A stretch of DNA of 64,000 nucleotides from positions 78,036 through 142,035 of the forward strand of contig NZ_SSBI01000014.1 in assembly GCF_004795015.1 (NCBI RefSeq). Direction: 5' to 3'. The stretch comes from Streptomyces sp. A1277. Its GTDB lineage: Bacteria > Actinomycetota > Actinomycetes > Streptomycetales > Streptomycetaceae. A program made the translations under genes and the position numbers. Shown here one piece after another: positions 16,944 to 25,413 of this stretch. Position 1 is the stretch's first letter; each line of letters starts with the position of its first letter. The notes beneath the pieces were generated by a model, which saw only the letters and a list, made by a program, of their open reading frames with translations, did not search any database and was not told where the DNA came from.

Positions 16944-17537
16944 CTACTTGAGGCGGTCGTGGATGCGGTCGCGCATGTCCGCCATCGTGAAGCCGCGCGG
17001 GTCCACCTTGCCGGGCTGCCATTCGAGGTGCCCGATGACCGAGCGGGCACCCCAGTCGTGGTGCCGGCAGATGGCCGCCGCGACCTTCTCGATGGCTTCG
17101 AGCTGGGCGTCGGGCCAGGGGTCCTTGCCGTCGCCGAGGTTCTCGCACTCGAACCCGTAGAAGTGCCGGTTGCCGTCGGTGTCGGCCTCGTTGTCGTGGG
17201 GCAGGCGCTTCTTCTCCGCGACGACGGCCCGCAGGACGTCGTCGTCGCCCATACCCGCGTGGTTGGTCCGTCCGTAGCCGACCAGGTGGACCCGGCCGTC
17301 CTTGGCGATGACGCCGTGGCACAGCGGCCCCGGCAGGTCGGGGTGGCCGTCGCGGCACATCCGTACGGTGGCGTCGGTTCCCTTGGTGGCGGAGTGATGG
17401 ATCATCACCCCGTTGACCGGGCCCCAGGCGCCCTTGTGGTTGCGGTTGTGGCCGCGCCAGTCGCCGACCTGGACGACGGTGAGGCCCTCGTTCTTCAGGG
17501 CGGCGAGGAAAGCGCTCGCGGACATCGGTGAGGACAT
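16944..17537 (-). CDS. N-acetylmuramoyl-L-alanine amidase (Amidase_2/PGRP fold)
   Basis: Zinc amidase of 197 aa that would cut the bond between MurNAc and L-Ala in peptidoglycan. The amidase-2 core includes VMIHHSA (zinc His), FECEN, and the second zinc region SVIGHLEWQPGKVDP. No signal peptide or wall-binding domain is present, which is the layout of phage endolysins as well as of some cytoplasmic or leaderless bacterial amidases. There are no other phage genes nearby. The start MSSPMSASAF at 17537 is supported by its position just after the GGAGTC region. Confidence 0.82.
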   Translation of the reverse strand: MSSPMSASAFLAALKNEGLTVVQVGDWRGHNRNHKGAWGPVNGVMIHHSATKGTDATVRMCRDGHPDLPGPLCHGVIAKDGRVHLVGYGRTNHAGMGDDDVLRAVVAEKKRLPHDNEADTDGNRHFYGFECENLGDGKDPWPDAQLEAIEKVAAAICRHHDWGARSVIGHLEWQPGKVDPRGFTMADMRDRIHDRLK

Positions 17538-17595
17538 GGCCGACTCCTTTTGGTGCGTGGGGGAGTGTGTCCTTGTACCGCTTCTACCCGGCGGG

Positions 17596-17634
17596 CAGGG
17601 CCCCGACCAGTCGCGGAGCGACTGCGGGGCCCTG
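17596..17634 (-). terminator. Terminator after the flavohemoprotein gene
   Basis: A compound stem: CAGGGCCCCG (17596-17605) pairs with 17625-17634, with an inner CAGTCGC/GCGACTG stem. It lies downstream of hmp and upstream of the amidase gene. Confidence 0.8.
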
Positions 17635-17686
17635 TTCGGATGCTGTGCGAGCGGATCCGGTCAACTCGGCGAGCGACGTGCGGTAC

Positions 17687-18880
17687 TCAGGAGGCGAGCC
17701 ACAGGTCGGGGCCGAACACCTCGTAGTGGATGTCGGAGGCCGGGACGCCCTTGGCGAGCAGCTGGGTGCGCACCGACCGCATGAAGGGCAGCGGGCCGCA
17801 GAGGTAGGCGTGCGTGCCCGAGGCGACGGCCAGGCCGCTCAGGTCGACCAGGCCGGTCCGGTCGGCGGGGTGGCCGTCCGCCGGGTTCTCGTACCAGAAG
17901 TGGGCCGCCGCGTCGGGGAGCTTGCCGGTGAGCGCCACGTGGTCGGTGCGCAGCGCGTGGTCGGCGGGGGAGCGGTCGCCGTGCACCACGGTGACCGGGG
18001 CGCGGTGCCCGGACTCGGCGAGGTGCTCCAGCATCGACAGGATCGGGGTGCAGCCGATGCCCGCGGAGGCGAGCAGCAGCGGGGCGTCGTCGGCGGTGAG
18101 CACGAGGTCGCCGTACGGGGCGGAGACGCGGAGCCGGTCACCGGCGCGGACGTGGGCGTGCAGGTGCCGCGAGACCTCGCCGTCCGGGGCGCCGCCGCCG
18201 TGCACCCGCTTGACCGTGATCGAGCGGAGCGCCGAGCCGGGGGCGCAGGAGAGGCTGTACTGGCGGATCTGGCGGGCGCCGTCGGGGAGTTCGACCTGTA
18301 CGGAGACGTACTGGCCGGGGCGGAAGGCGGGGGCCGGCGAGCCGTCGGCCGGGCGGAGGCGGAACCGGGCGACGTCCTCGGTCTCCTCGCTGCGCGAGAC
18401 GACCTCCCACTCGCGCCAGACGTCACCGGCGACGACGCCCTGCTGCGCGTACAGCCGCTCCTCGATGGCGATCAGGGCGTTGGCCATCAGCCAGTAGACC
18501 TCGTCCCAGGCGGCGGCGACCTCGGGGGTCACCGCCTCGCCCAGGACCTCGGCTATCGCGGCGAAGAGGTGGGTGTGGACGACGTCGTACTGGGCCGGGG
18601 TGACGCCGAGCGATGCGTGCTTGTGCGCGATGCGGCTGAGCATCACGTCCGGGCGGGTGTCGGGCTGCTCGACCAGCTGGGTCGCGAACGCGGCGATGGA
18701 GCCCGCGAGCGCCTGGCGCTGGGCGCCGGATGCCTGGTTGCCGCGGTTGAACAGGTCGCGCAGCAGCTCCGGGTGGGCGTCGAACAGCTTGCGGTAGAAG
18801 AGATCGGCGATGTCCCCGATCGCCGCGCCGACGGCGGGGAGGGTGGCACGGACGGTGGCGGTCGACGACTCGGAGAGCAT
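17687..18880 (-). CDS. hmp: Flavohemoprotein, nitric oxide dioxygenase
   Basis: Three-domain NO-detoxifying enzyme (397 aa) converting NO and O2 to nitrate with NAD(P)H. A globin domain (about 1-140) has the haem-proximal region LSRIAHKHASLGV. An FAD domain contains RQYSLS (about 203-208) and an NAD domain carries ASAGIGCTPILSML and the C-terminal YEVFGPD. GAGGAGT precedes ATG at 18880. A 23-bp NsrR-type operator lies 20-42 bp upstream and an NsrR-like regulator is the adjacent upstream gene, so NO induction is likely. Confidence 0.94.
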   Translation of the reverse strand: MLSESSTATVRATLPAVGAAIGDIADLFYRKLFDAHPELLRDLFNRGNQASGAQRQALAGSIAAFATQLVEQPDTRPDVMLSRIAHKHASLGVTPAQYDVVHTHLFAAIAEVLGEAVTPEVAAAWDEVYWLMANALIAIEERLYAQQGVVAGDVWREWEVVSRSEETEDVARFRLRPADGSPAPAFRPGQYVSVQVELPDGARQIRQYSLSCAPGSALRSITVKRVHGGGAPDGEVSRHLHAHVRAGDRLRVSAPYGDLVLTADDAPLLLASAGIGCTPILSMLEHLAESGHRAPVTVVHGDRSPADHALRTDHVALTGKLPDAAAHFWYENPADGHPADRTGLVDLSGLAVASGTHAYLCGPLPFMRSVRTQLLAKGVPASDIHYEVFGPDLWLAS

Positions 18881-18899
18881 CGGTGACTCCTCGGATTTT

Positions 18900-18922
18900 A
18901 ATTGGCATTTGAGATGCGCATT
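18900..18922. promoter_or_regulatory. NsrR operator in front of hmp
   Basis: Two 11-bp half-sites, AATTGGCATTT and (reverse) AATGCGCATCT, are separated by one base. The halves agree at 8 of 11 positions, the 11-1-11 architecture reported for Streptomyces NsrR. Confidence 0.75.
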
Positions 18923-18971
18923 TATGAGCAGTGTAGGACCGGGCTCGAAGCCCGGTGCGACGGGGGTGGGT

Positions 18972-19448
18972 TCAGGGGGTGGGTCCGCCGCCGGCGACCC
19001 GGCCGGCGGGCGGGGGGCCGCTGCTGATGCCGATCAGGAGGGGCCCGGTGGGGGTGGCGACGAGTTCGGCGATGGTGAGCGGGTCGAGCGAGGCGTAGAA
19101 GGCTTCCTCGGCCTGGCGCAGGGCGCCGCGCAGCCGGCAGGCCGACCGCAGTGGGCACGGGGTGCCCCCCTCGCAGTCGACGACGTCGCCGGGGCCCTCC
19201 AGCTCGCGCACGAGGCCGCCCACCGAGGCGGACCGGCCGGCCCCGGTGAGGATGAGGCCGCCACCGCGCCCGCGCCGCGCCTCGACCAGGCCGAGGTGCT
19301 GGAGGCGGGCCACGACCTTGGCGGCGTGCGAGTACGGCACCTGCATCGTCGCCGCCACCTCGCGGGTGGTCGGCGGATCCTCGTGCTCCACGACGGCGAG
19401 GCGCATCAGTACGCGCAGCGCCACGTCCGTGAATCTCGTCAGCCGCAT
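18972..19448 (-). CDS. nsrR: Rrf2-family NO-sensing repressor NsrR
   Basis: Rrf2 regulator of 158 aa with an N-terminal winged helix (TREVAATMQVPYSHAAKVVARLQ as recognition region, about 27-50). Three cysteines that ligate the 4Fe-4S cluster in NsrR are at about 93, 99 and 105, within the segment DCEGGTPCPLRSAC. The C-terminal tail is Gly/Pro-rich. It lies just upstream of hmp on the same strand, with one operator before each gene. This supports an NO-responsive repressor controlling hmp and itself. Start MRLTRFTDVALRVLMRL is the standard Rrf2 beginning. Confidence 0.92.
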   Translation of the reverse strand: MRLTRFTDVALRVLMRLAVVEHEDPPTTREVAATMQVPYSHAAKVVARLQHLGLVEARRGRGGGLILTGAGRSASVGGLVRELEGPGDVVDCEGGTPCPLRSACRLRGALRQAEEAFYASLDPLTIAELVATPTGPLLIGISSGPPPAGRVAGGGPTP

Positions 19449-19465
19449 GACGGCGAGGCTAGGTT

Positions 19466-19488
19466 AATTTGCATTCAAGATACAAATT
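19466..19488. promoter_or_regulatory. NsrR operator in front of nsrR
   Basis: Half-sites AATTTGCATTC and (reverse) AATTTGTATCT around a single central base, 8 of 11 positions identical. It is 18-40 bp upstream of the nsrR ATG. Confidence 0.78.
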
Positions 19489-19628
19489 ATGGATCGGGCG
19501 GGGTATCGCGCAGCGTTGTGCCCAGCCCAAAGGCCGATTAGTCACACTCTTTTGTGTAATGGCGTGCCGCGTCCTCGTGCTGGAAGTCTTCTTCTCGCAG
19601 GTCAGCCGATAGATCGAGAGGACGACAG

Positions 19629-21035
19629 ATGTCCGTTGGTGAAGAGGTTCAGAGCGCGCAGGTGCCGCCGCAGCAGAGTCTCGGCACGGCGGCCGCGCGG
19701 AACCTCGCGACGACCACCAAGTCCGCTCCGCAGATGCAGGAGATCACCTCACGGTGGCTGCTGAAGATGCTTCCGTGGGTCCAGGTGCAGGGCGGTACGT
19801 ACCGGGTCAACCGCCGGCTGAGCTACTCGGTCGGGGACGGCCGCGTGACGTTCGTGCAGACCGGGGACCGGGTGGCGGTCATCCCGGCCGAGCTCGGTGA
19901 GCTCCCCGCCCTGAGGGACTTCGGGGACGAGGAGGCCCTCGCCGAGCTCGCCCGGAGGTGTGAGCAGAGCGACATCCCCGCCGGACAGCTCCTGGCCACG
20001 GCGGGCGAGGAGGCGGACCGGGTCTTCCTGCTGGCGCACGGCAAGGTCGAGAAGGTCGGCACCGGGCCCTACGGGGACGAGACGGTGCTCGGCGTCCACG
20101 CGGACGGGGCCTACTTCGGGGACCACTCCCTCATCGAGGGCGACGCCGTCTGGGAGTACACGGCCCGCGCCGTCACCGCGTGCACGGTGCTGACGCTCAG
20201 GCGGGCCGATGTGCTCAACCTCGCCGAGCGGTCCGAGCCGCTGCGCGACCACCTCGCCGGGCTGCTGGCCCTCCCGCAGCAGCGCACCAACAAGTACGGC
20301 GAGGCGGCGATCGACCTGTCCGCGGGCCACGTCGGCGAGGCCGTCGTCCCGCACACGTACGTGGACTACGACGCGGCGCCCCGCGAGTACGAACTGAGCG
20401 TCGCCCAGACCGTCCTGAAGGTCCACAGCCGTGTGGCCGACCTCTACAACCAGCCGATGAACCAGACCGAGCAGCAGTTGCGGCTCACGGTCGAGGCGCT
20501 GCGCGAGCGCCAGGAACACGAGCTGATCAACAACCGCGAGTTCGGGCTGCTCAACAACTGCGACTACGGCCAGCGGCTCCAGCCGCACGACGGGGTGCCC
20601 AGCCCCGACGACATGGACGAACTGCTCTCGCGCCGCCGCGGCTCCAAGCTCTTCCTCGCCCACCCGCGCGCCATCGCCGCCTTCGGCCGCGAGTGCAACA
20701 AGCGCGGACTGGTGCCGGAGAGCGTCGACATCGGCGGACACCACGTGCCGGCCTGGCGCGGGGTGCCGATCTTCCCCTCGAACAAGATCCCGATCAGCGA
20801 CGCCCGCACCACGTCGATCATCTGCATGAGGACCGGCGAGGCCGAGCAGGGCGTCATCGGCCTCCAGCAGACGGGCATCCCGGACGAGATCGAGCCCAGC
20901 CTCTCGGTCCGCTTCATGGGCATCGACGAACAGGCGATCATCTCCTACCTCGTGACGGCCTACTACTCGGCGGCGATCCTCGTCCCGGACGCCCTCGGTG
21001 TCCTGGAGAACGTCGAGGTCAGCCGCTGGCGGTGA
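19629..21035 (+). CDS. Family 2B encapsulin-like shell protein with cyclic-nucleotide-binding insertion (EshA-like)
   Basis: Protein of 468 aa in the SrpI/EshA family, whose members form HK97-fold encapsulin compartments. After an N-terminal arm (1-50) a cNMP-binding-like domain is inserted at about 92-215. In its phosphate-cassette region the sequence reads [10 protein letters not shown]...WEYTARAV, so the usual Arg-Ala-Ala ending is altered and ligand binding is uncertain. The remainder (about 230-468: [14 protein letters not shown]-like [33 protein letters not shown]) is the conserved shell fold. GAGAGGA precedes the ATG. The next gene encodes a polyprenyl synthase, a known type of Family 2 cargo. 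EshA proteins affect antibiotic production and growth in Streptomyces. Confidence 0.88.
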   Translation: MSVGEEVQSAQVPPQQSLGTAAARNLATTTKSAPQMQEITSRWLLKMLPWVQVQGGTYRVNRRLSYSVGDGRVTFVQTGDRVAVIPAELGELPALRDFGDEEALAELARRCEQSDIPAGQLLATAGEEADRVFLLAHGKVEKVGTGPYGDETVLGVHADGAYFGDHSLIEGDAVWEYTARAVTACTVLTLRRADVLNLAERSEPLRDHLAGLLALPQQRTNKYGEAAIDLSAGHVGEAVVPHTYVDYDAAPREYELSVAQTVLKVHSRVADLYNQPMNQTEQQLRLTVEALRERQEHELINNREFGLLNNCDYGQRLQPHDGVPSPDDMDELLSRRRGSKLFLAHPRAIAAFGRECNKRGLVPESVDIGGHHVPAWRGVPIFPSNKIPISDARTTSIICMRTGEAEQGVIGLQQTGIPDEIEPSLSVRFMGIDEQAIISYLVTAYYSAAILVPDALGVLENVEVSRWR

Positions 21036-21043
21036 GCTCAGGC

Positions 21044-21069
21044 GCCCGGACCTCCGCGGGGGTCCGGGC
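21044..21069 (+). terminator. Hairpin between shell gene and cargo gene
   Basis: A 9-bp perfect stem (21044-21052 with 21061-21069) begins 8 bp after the shell stop codon. It could attenuate transcription so that shell exceeds cargo; inference only. Confidence 0.5.
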
Positions 21070-21164
21070 CCCGGCCCGCAGCGCGCAACCACAGCAACCA
21101 CCCACGTCCCCGGCCCCCGGCGCGACAGCGGCCGAGGCGGGACGGCAACGACAGGGGTGACCGA

Positions 21165-22214
21165 TTGACCATGACCCGAACAGACGCCGCGACCGAGGGC
21201 AACGAGGCCGCGGCGCTGCTGGAGTACACCCGTACCCTCGTCGACCCCCACCTGCGCGCCGCCATCGCCTCCCTGCCCGGATCGCTCCGGCGGGTCGCGA
21301 TGTACCACTTCGGCTGGCAGCACGCCGACGGCAGCCCGGCGGCCGGCGGCGCGGGCAAGGCGATCAGACCGGCGCTCGTCCTGGCGGCCACCCGCGCGCT
21401 GGGCGGCGACCCCGAACAAGCGGTACGGGCGGCCGTCGCCGTGGAGCTGGTCCACAACTTCACCCTGCTCCACGACGACGTCATCGACGAGGACCACACC
21501 CGCCGCCACCGGCCCACCGCCTGGACGGTGTTCGGGGTCGCGGACGCCGTCATCGCGGGCGACGCGATGCTGGCCCTCGCCCAGCGGCTGCTGGCCGAGG
21601 ACGACCGAGCGGTCTCGCCCCGCGCCTCCGCCAGACTCTCGACGTGCGTCATCGAGCTCTGCGCGGGCCAGCAGGCCGACTGCGCCTTCGAGGAGCGTGA
21701 TCCGGAGCAGGTCTCGCTGGACGAGTGCCTCACCATGGCCACGGCGAAGACGGGCGCGCTGCTCGGCTGCGCCTGTGCGCTGGGCGCGCTCTACGCGGGC
21801 GCCGACGAACGGGCCGTCGGGGCCATGGACGGCTTCGGCCGGGAGGCCGGGCTCGCCTTCCAGCTGATCGACGACCTGATCGGCATCTGGGGGGACCCGG
21901 CGCAGACCGGGAAGCCGGTCGGCGCGGATCTCAGCGCCCACAAGAAGTCGCTGCCGGTGGTGGCCGCGCTCACCGCGGGCGGCCCGGCCGCGGCGGAGCT
22001 CGCCGCTCTGTACCGGGGCGCGATGAACACCCGCGCCGAGGTGGTCCGGGCCTCGGAGGCGGTGGACCGGGCCGGCGGCCGGGACTGGGCGCAGAGCTGT
22101 GCCGGGGACCGGATGGCGCGCGCCGTGCACCACCTGTCCCGGGCGGTCCCGGACCTGTCGGCGGCGGGCGATCTGCTCGCATTGGCGGAGTTCGTCACGC
22201 GCCGCACGCACTGA
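21165..22214 (+). CDS. Polyprenyl (isoprenyl) diphosphate synthase, likely encapsulin cargo
   Basis: All-alpha trans-prenyltransferase of 349 aa that would condense isopentenyl diphosphate with an allylic diphosphate. The first aspartate-rich motif DDVID is in LLHDDVIDEDHTRRHRPTAW; the second is DDLIGIWGD, the form seen in actinobacterial GGPP synthases. The GKAIRPALVLAA segment supplies diphosphate-binding residues. The start is TTG at 21165 (eight bases after AGGGG) or ATG at 21171. No carotenoid, sterol or terpene cyclase gene is nearby. Its placement after the shell gene argues for encapsulation rather than a biosynthetic cluster. Confidence 0.86.
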   Translation: MTMTRTDAATEGNEAAALLEYTRTLVDPHLRAAIASLPGSLRRVAMYHFGWQHADGSPAAGGAGKAIRPALVLAATRALGGDPEQAVRAAVAVELVHNFTLLHDDVIDEDHTRRHRPTAWTVFGVADAVIAGDAMLALAQRLLAEDDRAVSPRASARLSTCVIELCAGQQADCAFEERDPEQVSLDECLTMATAKTGALLGCACALGALYAGADERAVGAMDGFGREAGLAFQLIDDLIGIWGDPAQTGKPVGADLSAHKKSLPVVAALTAGGPAAAELAALYRGAMNTRAEVVRASEAVDRAGGRDWAQSCAGDRMARAVHHLSRAVPDLSAAGDLLALAEFVTRRTH

Positions 22215-22309
22215 CAAGTCCCCAGGTGGGAGGAGGTGTTGGAGGGGAGCACCGGCCAAGTGGAGGGCGGTAGGGGGGTTGTCGGAGGCGGGAGCTACAG
22301 TCCCTGCTC

Positions 22310-22990
22310 ATGACAGATGAGTCGTGGGCAGGGTGGTACCGGGACCGGCAGGGCTCCGACGCCGTCGTCCTCACCACGGACGGGCAGCAACTCCGCCTGC
22401 GCGTGCGGGGTGTGGACTTCGAGGGCGGCAGCTTCGACGCCCTGCGTCCGGTGGTGGCCGGGCCGGCGGAGGGTGGGCTGTTCGCGCTGACGGACGGCGT
22501 GCTGGGCGACTGCGTCCTGGAGTGGGATCTGCCGTTCCCCGTCATGGCGGAGGGGGCGGAGCGGCAGGCGACCCTCAGCTGCCTGCTCTCCCTGCGTAAA
22601 CCGGACCCGTACCTCTACCTGGAACTCCGTTTCGGCGGGGCGGCCTTCGGCTCGCAGCGGGCGGAGAGCGACTTCGGGTCGGCGCTGGCGACGATCCAGC
22701 GGGAGCTGCCGCCCGGGGTCACCCTGCGGACCTGCATAGCCTGTGCCTTCTCCGACTACTTCCCGGCTCCCGACCCGGCGCCCGGACCTGGTCTCTCCGG
22801 CGGGCTCGCCTGCTTCCGGGGCGCCAAGGAGGAGTACCGGGGCACGGCCGGAGAGCAGGACGTGCTGGGACTGTGGGAGCGGCGGACCGGATTCGTCCAG
22901 GAGGTCTGGAGCTGCCGGGAGTTCGAGCCCCGGCCGACGGAAGGCGCCGGCACGGGCCACCGGGGAGCCTTCCCGCTCGAAACGGCCTGA
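22310..22990 (+). CDS. Conserved Streptomyces protein, DUF6304-like
   Basis: Soluble protein of 226 aa without signal peptide or membrane segments. Notable features are an N-terminal beta-rich half and a C-terminal cysteine-containing segment (TLRTCIACAFSDYFPAP ... GLACFRGAKEEYR). The family assignment to DUF6304 is from memory of this pattern and is only moderately sure. ATG at 22310. The function is unknown, and neither the encapsulin pair nor the following operon explains it. Confidence 0.65.
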   Translation: MTDESWAGWYRDRQGSDAVVLTTDGQQLRLRVRGVDFEGGSFDALRPVVAGPAEGGLFALTDGVLGDCVLEWDLPFPVMAEGAERQATLSCLLSLRKPDPYLYLELRFGGAAFGSQRAESDFGSALATIQRELPPGVTLRTCIACAFSDYFPAPDPAPGPGLSGGLACFRGAKEEYRGTAGEQDVLGLWERRTGFVQEVWSCREFEPRPTEGAGTGHRGAFPLETA

Positions 22991-23041
22991 CCGCCTGACC
23001 GCCTGAAGTGTGCCCCGCGCACCGCACCATTGCCGCCACCT

Positions 23042-23070
23042 CCATTGTTCTACTACCATGCGAACAATGG
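23042..23070. promoter_or_regulatory. Inverted-repeat operator of the YtrA-type operon
   Basis: A 9-bp perfect repeat CCATTGTTC (23042-23050) / GAACAATGG (23062-23070) flanks a possible -10 (TACCAT, 23054-23059). It ends on the ribosome site of the following gene. Binding would block both transcription and translation start. Confidence 0.65.
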
Positions 23071-23078
23071 AGGTTTTC

Positions 23079-24062
23079 ATGAACCGGAAATCTGTCGCCC
23101 GCGCGTCGCTCGCCGCCCTGCCGTTCCTGCTCGCACTCGCCGTCTTCCTGCTGCTCTTCGCCGCCCGCCGCGACCGGCTGCCCGACCGGCTGGCCAGCCA
23201 CTTCGTGGGCAGCGGCCGGGCCGACGACTACGCCGGCCAGACCTCGTACCTCGTCGTCGCCACCCTCGTCCTGCTCGGCACCGGCCTCCTGTGGACGGTG
23301 ATGGCGTGGACCGGAAAGTACACCGGCCGGGCGTATCGCACGACGATCGCCTTCGGGTACGCCGTCGCCGGCTTCCTCGGCTACCTCCTGACGGTCACGC
23401 TGCTCATCAACGTGGACGCGCCCGAGGACGCGCAGGGCCGGGGGCAGGACGTCTCCTTCCCCCTGTGGCACCTGGCCGCGGCCCTCGGTGTGGGCGCCGC
23501 CGCCTACGGCCTCGGACACCTGGCGGCCGCGCTGGGCCCCGCCCCCGAGCCGGTCGAGGGCGACGGTCCGGCCGGAAAGGGCGAGCGGATCGCGCTGCGC
23601 ACCGGAGAGGTCGCCGGGTGGGCCCGCAGCGCCGGGACCTGGTGGCTGCCGCTCGCCGCGCTCCTCGTCCTCGGCGGCGGCGTCCTCCTCCTGTTCACTG
23701 CGTCCTGGCCCACCGCCCTGCCGGCCCTCGTCGTCGGGCTCCTGATAGCGACCTTCGCCCGCCCCTACGTCACCGTGGACCGGCGCGGGATCACCGTCTC
23801 CGGGCTGCTGCCCTGGCCGCGCGTCCGGGTCCCGCTGGACCGGATCGAGGCCGCGTCCAGCCGTGACATCAGTCCGCTCACCGAGTTCGGCGGCTGGGGA
23901 TACCGCATCCGGCCCGGGCGCACCGGTGTCATGATTCGCTCCGGTGAGGGCATCGTGGCGCGGCTGGCGGGCGGCCGGGACTTCGCGGTGACCGTGGACG
24001 ACTCGGCGACGGGTGCCGCGCTCCTCAACACCCTGATCGACCAGCGCCGAACGGACCACTGA
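23079..24062 (+). CDS. DUF1648 (SdpI-like) membrane protein
   Basis: Membrane protein of 327 aa. The N-terminal DUF1648 motif (LPDRLASHFVGSGRADDYAG) is followed by several hydrophobic segments and a C-terminal soluble beta-rich part (about 235-327). ATG at 23079 is selected because GGAGG lies exactly five bases upstream; two earlier in-frame ATGs fall inside the operator palindrome. It is paired with a YtrA-type GntR regulator two bases downstream, a frequent pairing in Gram-positive bacteria. SdpI-type proteins act in immunity to cannibalism toxins, but that role is not shown here. Confidence 0.84.
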   Translation: MNRKSVARASLAALPFLLALAVFLLLFAARRDRLPDRLASHFVGSGRADDYAGQTSYLVVATLVLLGTGLLWTVMAWTGKYTGRAYRTTIAFGYAVAGFLGYLLTVTLLINVDAPEDAQGRGQDVSFPLWHLAAALGVGAAAYGLGHLAAALGPAPEPVEGDGPAGKGERIALRTGEVAGWARSAGTWWLPLAALLVLGGGVLLLFTASWPTALPALVVGLLIATFARPYVTVDRRGITVSGLLPWPRVRVPLDRIEAASSRDISPLTEFGGWGYRIRPGRTGVMIRSGEGIVARLAGGRDFAVTVDDSATGAALLNTLIDQRRTDH

Positions 24063-24064
24063 CC

Positions 24065-24424
24065 ATGCTCTTCCGGGTCGACCCGACCTCCACCGTGCCG
24101 CTCGGCGACCAGATCGCGGCCTGTGTGCGCCGCGCCGTGGCCGACGGCGCGGCGGCCCCCGGCGAACGGCTGCCCGCCGCCCGGGTCCTGGCCGAATCGC
24201 TCGGCGTCAACGTGCACACGGTGCTGCGCGGCTACCAGCGGCTGCGCGAAGAGGGCCTGATCGAACTGCGCCGGGGCCGGGGCGCCGCCATCGCGGACGG
24301 CGCCTCCCCGCACCGCGCCCGCCTCCTCGAACGGATCCGCGAGACGGTCGGCGAGGCCCGGGGCCTCGGCCTGACCAGCGACGAACTCCTCGCCCTGGTG
24401 CGTACCGAATACGGCACCGGCTGA
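24065..24424 (+). CDS. YtrA-subfamily GntR transcriptional regulator
   Basis: Short GntR regulator (119 aa): a winged helix with PLGDQIAACVRRAVADG, LPAARVLAESLGVNVHTVLRGYQRL and EEGLIELRRGRG, followed by only about 45 residues of helical dimerisation tail. That is the YtrA layout. It starts two bases after the DUF1648 gene stop. YtrA regulators usually repress their own operon, and the palindrome before the operon is the obvious target. Confidence 0.9.
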   Translation: MLFRVDPTSTVPLGDQIAACVRRAVADGAAAPGERLPAARVLAESLGVNVHTVLRGYQRLREEGLIELRRGRGAAIADGASPHRARLLERIRETVGEARGLGLTSDELLALVRTEYGTG

Positions 24425-24449
24425 CGGCGTGCGTACCGCATACGGCGAA

Positions 24450-24476
24450 GGGCCGCCCCGTCCTGCGAGGCGGCCC
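24450..24476. terminator. Bidirectional terminator, ytrA-like gene / snpA
   Basis: An 11-bp stem with one mismatch (24450-24460 with 24466-24476) between convergent genes. Confidence 0.75.
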
Positions 24477-24496
24477 GCCGGTTCGAGCGGTGCCGG

Positions 24497-25156
24497 TCAG
24501 GAACCGGCGTTGGTCAGCGCGGCCGCGAAGCCGTACTGCCACAGGTAGTTCACCTGGTTGCGCTCATTGGCGTTCGGGTACGGGTTGGTGCAGGACGTGC
24601 CGGGACCGCCGCCCGACATCAGCTCGCTGCACGGACCCGAGTAGTGGTCGGGCAGGCCGAGCACGTGCCCGGTCTCGTGGGCGGTGACCCGCGTCGAGTT
24701 GTACTGCCGGTTCTGCGCGTAGTCCAGGAAGACGTAGCCGCGACCGTGCCCGTCGGTGCTCGCGTACGAACCGCGGGAGTCGTTGCCCTCGTAGTACGTG
24801 AAGTCGGCGTTCGAGCCCTCCTGGAGCCGGACGTTGGAGACCGAGCTGTTCCAGATGGACGCGCTGTTGGCTATCTGGGTGCGGAAGCTCGGGGCGTTGG
24901 CGGCGTTGTACACGATGGTGACGGCCCGGAGGCCCGGGTTGGCGGCCCGCTTCTCGGCCACCGACTTCACGACCGCCTCGAAGAACGCCTTGTTGGCGGC
25001 GGCGCTCTCGTGCGAAGCGGAATCGGCGGTGTACGCCTGGTGCGGGGCCGGTGCGGCGGCCTCGGGAGCGGCGATCGCGGGGGCGGTGCCCAGCGCGGCG
25101 GCGAGCGAGAGGCCGAGTCCGAGCACGGCCGACATCACGGTCCTGGGGTGTCTCAT
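24497..25156 (-). CDS. snpA: Snapalysin-type secreted zinc metalloprotease
   Basis: Small neutral protease of peptidase family M7 (219 aa). A signal peptide is clear ([29 protein letters not shown]) and a propeptide follows to about residue 75. The catalytic motif is [11 protein letters not shown], with the third ligand Asp as is typical for snapalysin, and the adjacent [13 protein letters not shown] supplies a disulfide cysteine and a Met turn. GGAGACC precedes the ATG. It is divergent from a LysR gene, the arrangement of snpA/snpR, where SnpR activates snpA. Confidence 0.94.
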   Translation of the reverse strand: MRHPRTVMSAVLGLGLSLAAALGTAPAIAAPEAAAPAPHQAYTADSASHESAAANKAFFEAVVKSVAEKRAANPGLRAVTIVYNAANAPSFRTQIANSASIWNSSVSNVRLQEGSNADFTYYEGNDSRGSYASTDGHGRGYVFLDYAQNRQYNSTRVTAHETGHVLGLPDHYSGPCSELMSGGGPGTSCTNPYPNANERNQVNYLWQYGFAAALTNAGS

Positions 25157-25413
25157 GTGGGGGGTCTCCTACCAGTCACCTGTCAGAGGAACCCGTCCGA
25201 TGATCGGACTCGGACGGGGGCGGTACGCAGCGAGTGTCGGGGAAGCGGAGCCCGCGCGGATGATGTCAGCCGGTGATAACGCGGCCCTATCACCCCCGTG
25301 CGGACATCCCGTGCACTCCTGCGGTCCACATGCCCAACGCCCGCTGAATCGCCCGCCTTTGACAGGGTTACGGCCCATGGTGCGGCCGGACCGGCCGCCC
25401 TAACCTCGGCAGC

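Noticed and set aside
16944..17537. Prophage around the amidase gene
   Set aside because: The protein looks endolysin-like, but no holin, integrase, structural phage gene or att repeat is seen nearby.
21165..22214. Inactive prenyl synthase because the second motif is DDLIG rather than DDxxD
   Set aside because: DDLxGxxGD is the usual second motif in actinobacterial GGPP-synthase-type enzymes, so it is not degenerate.
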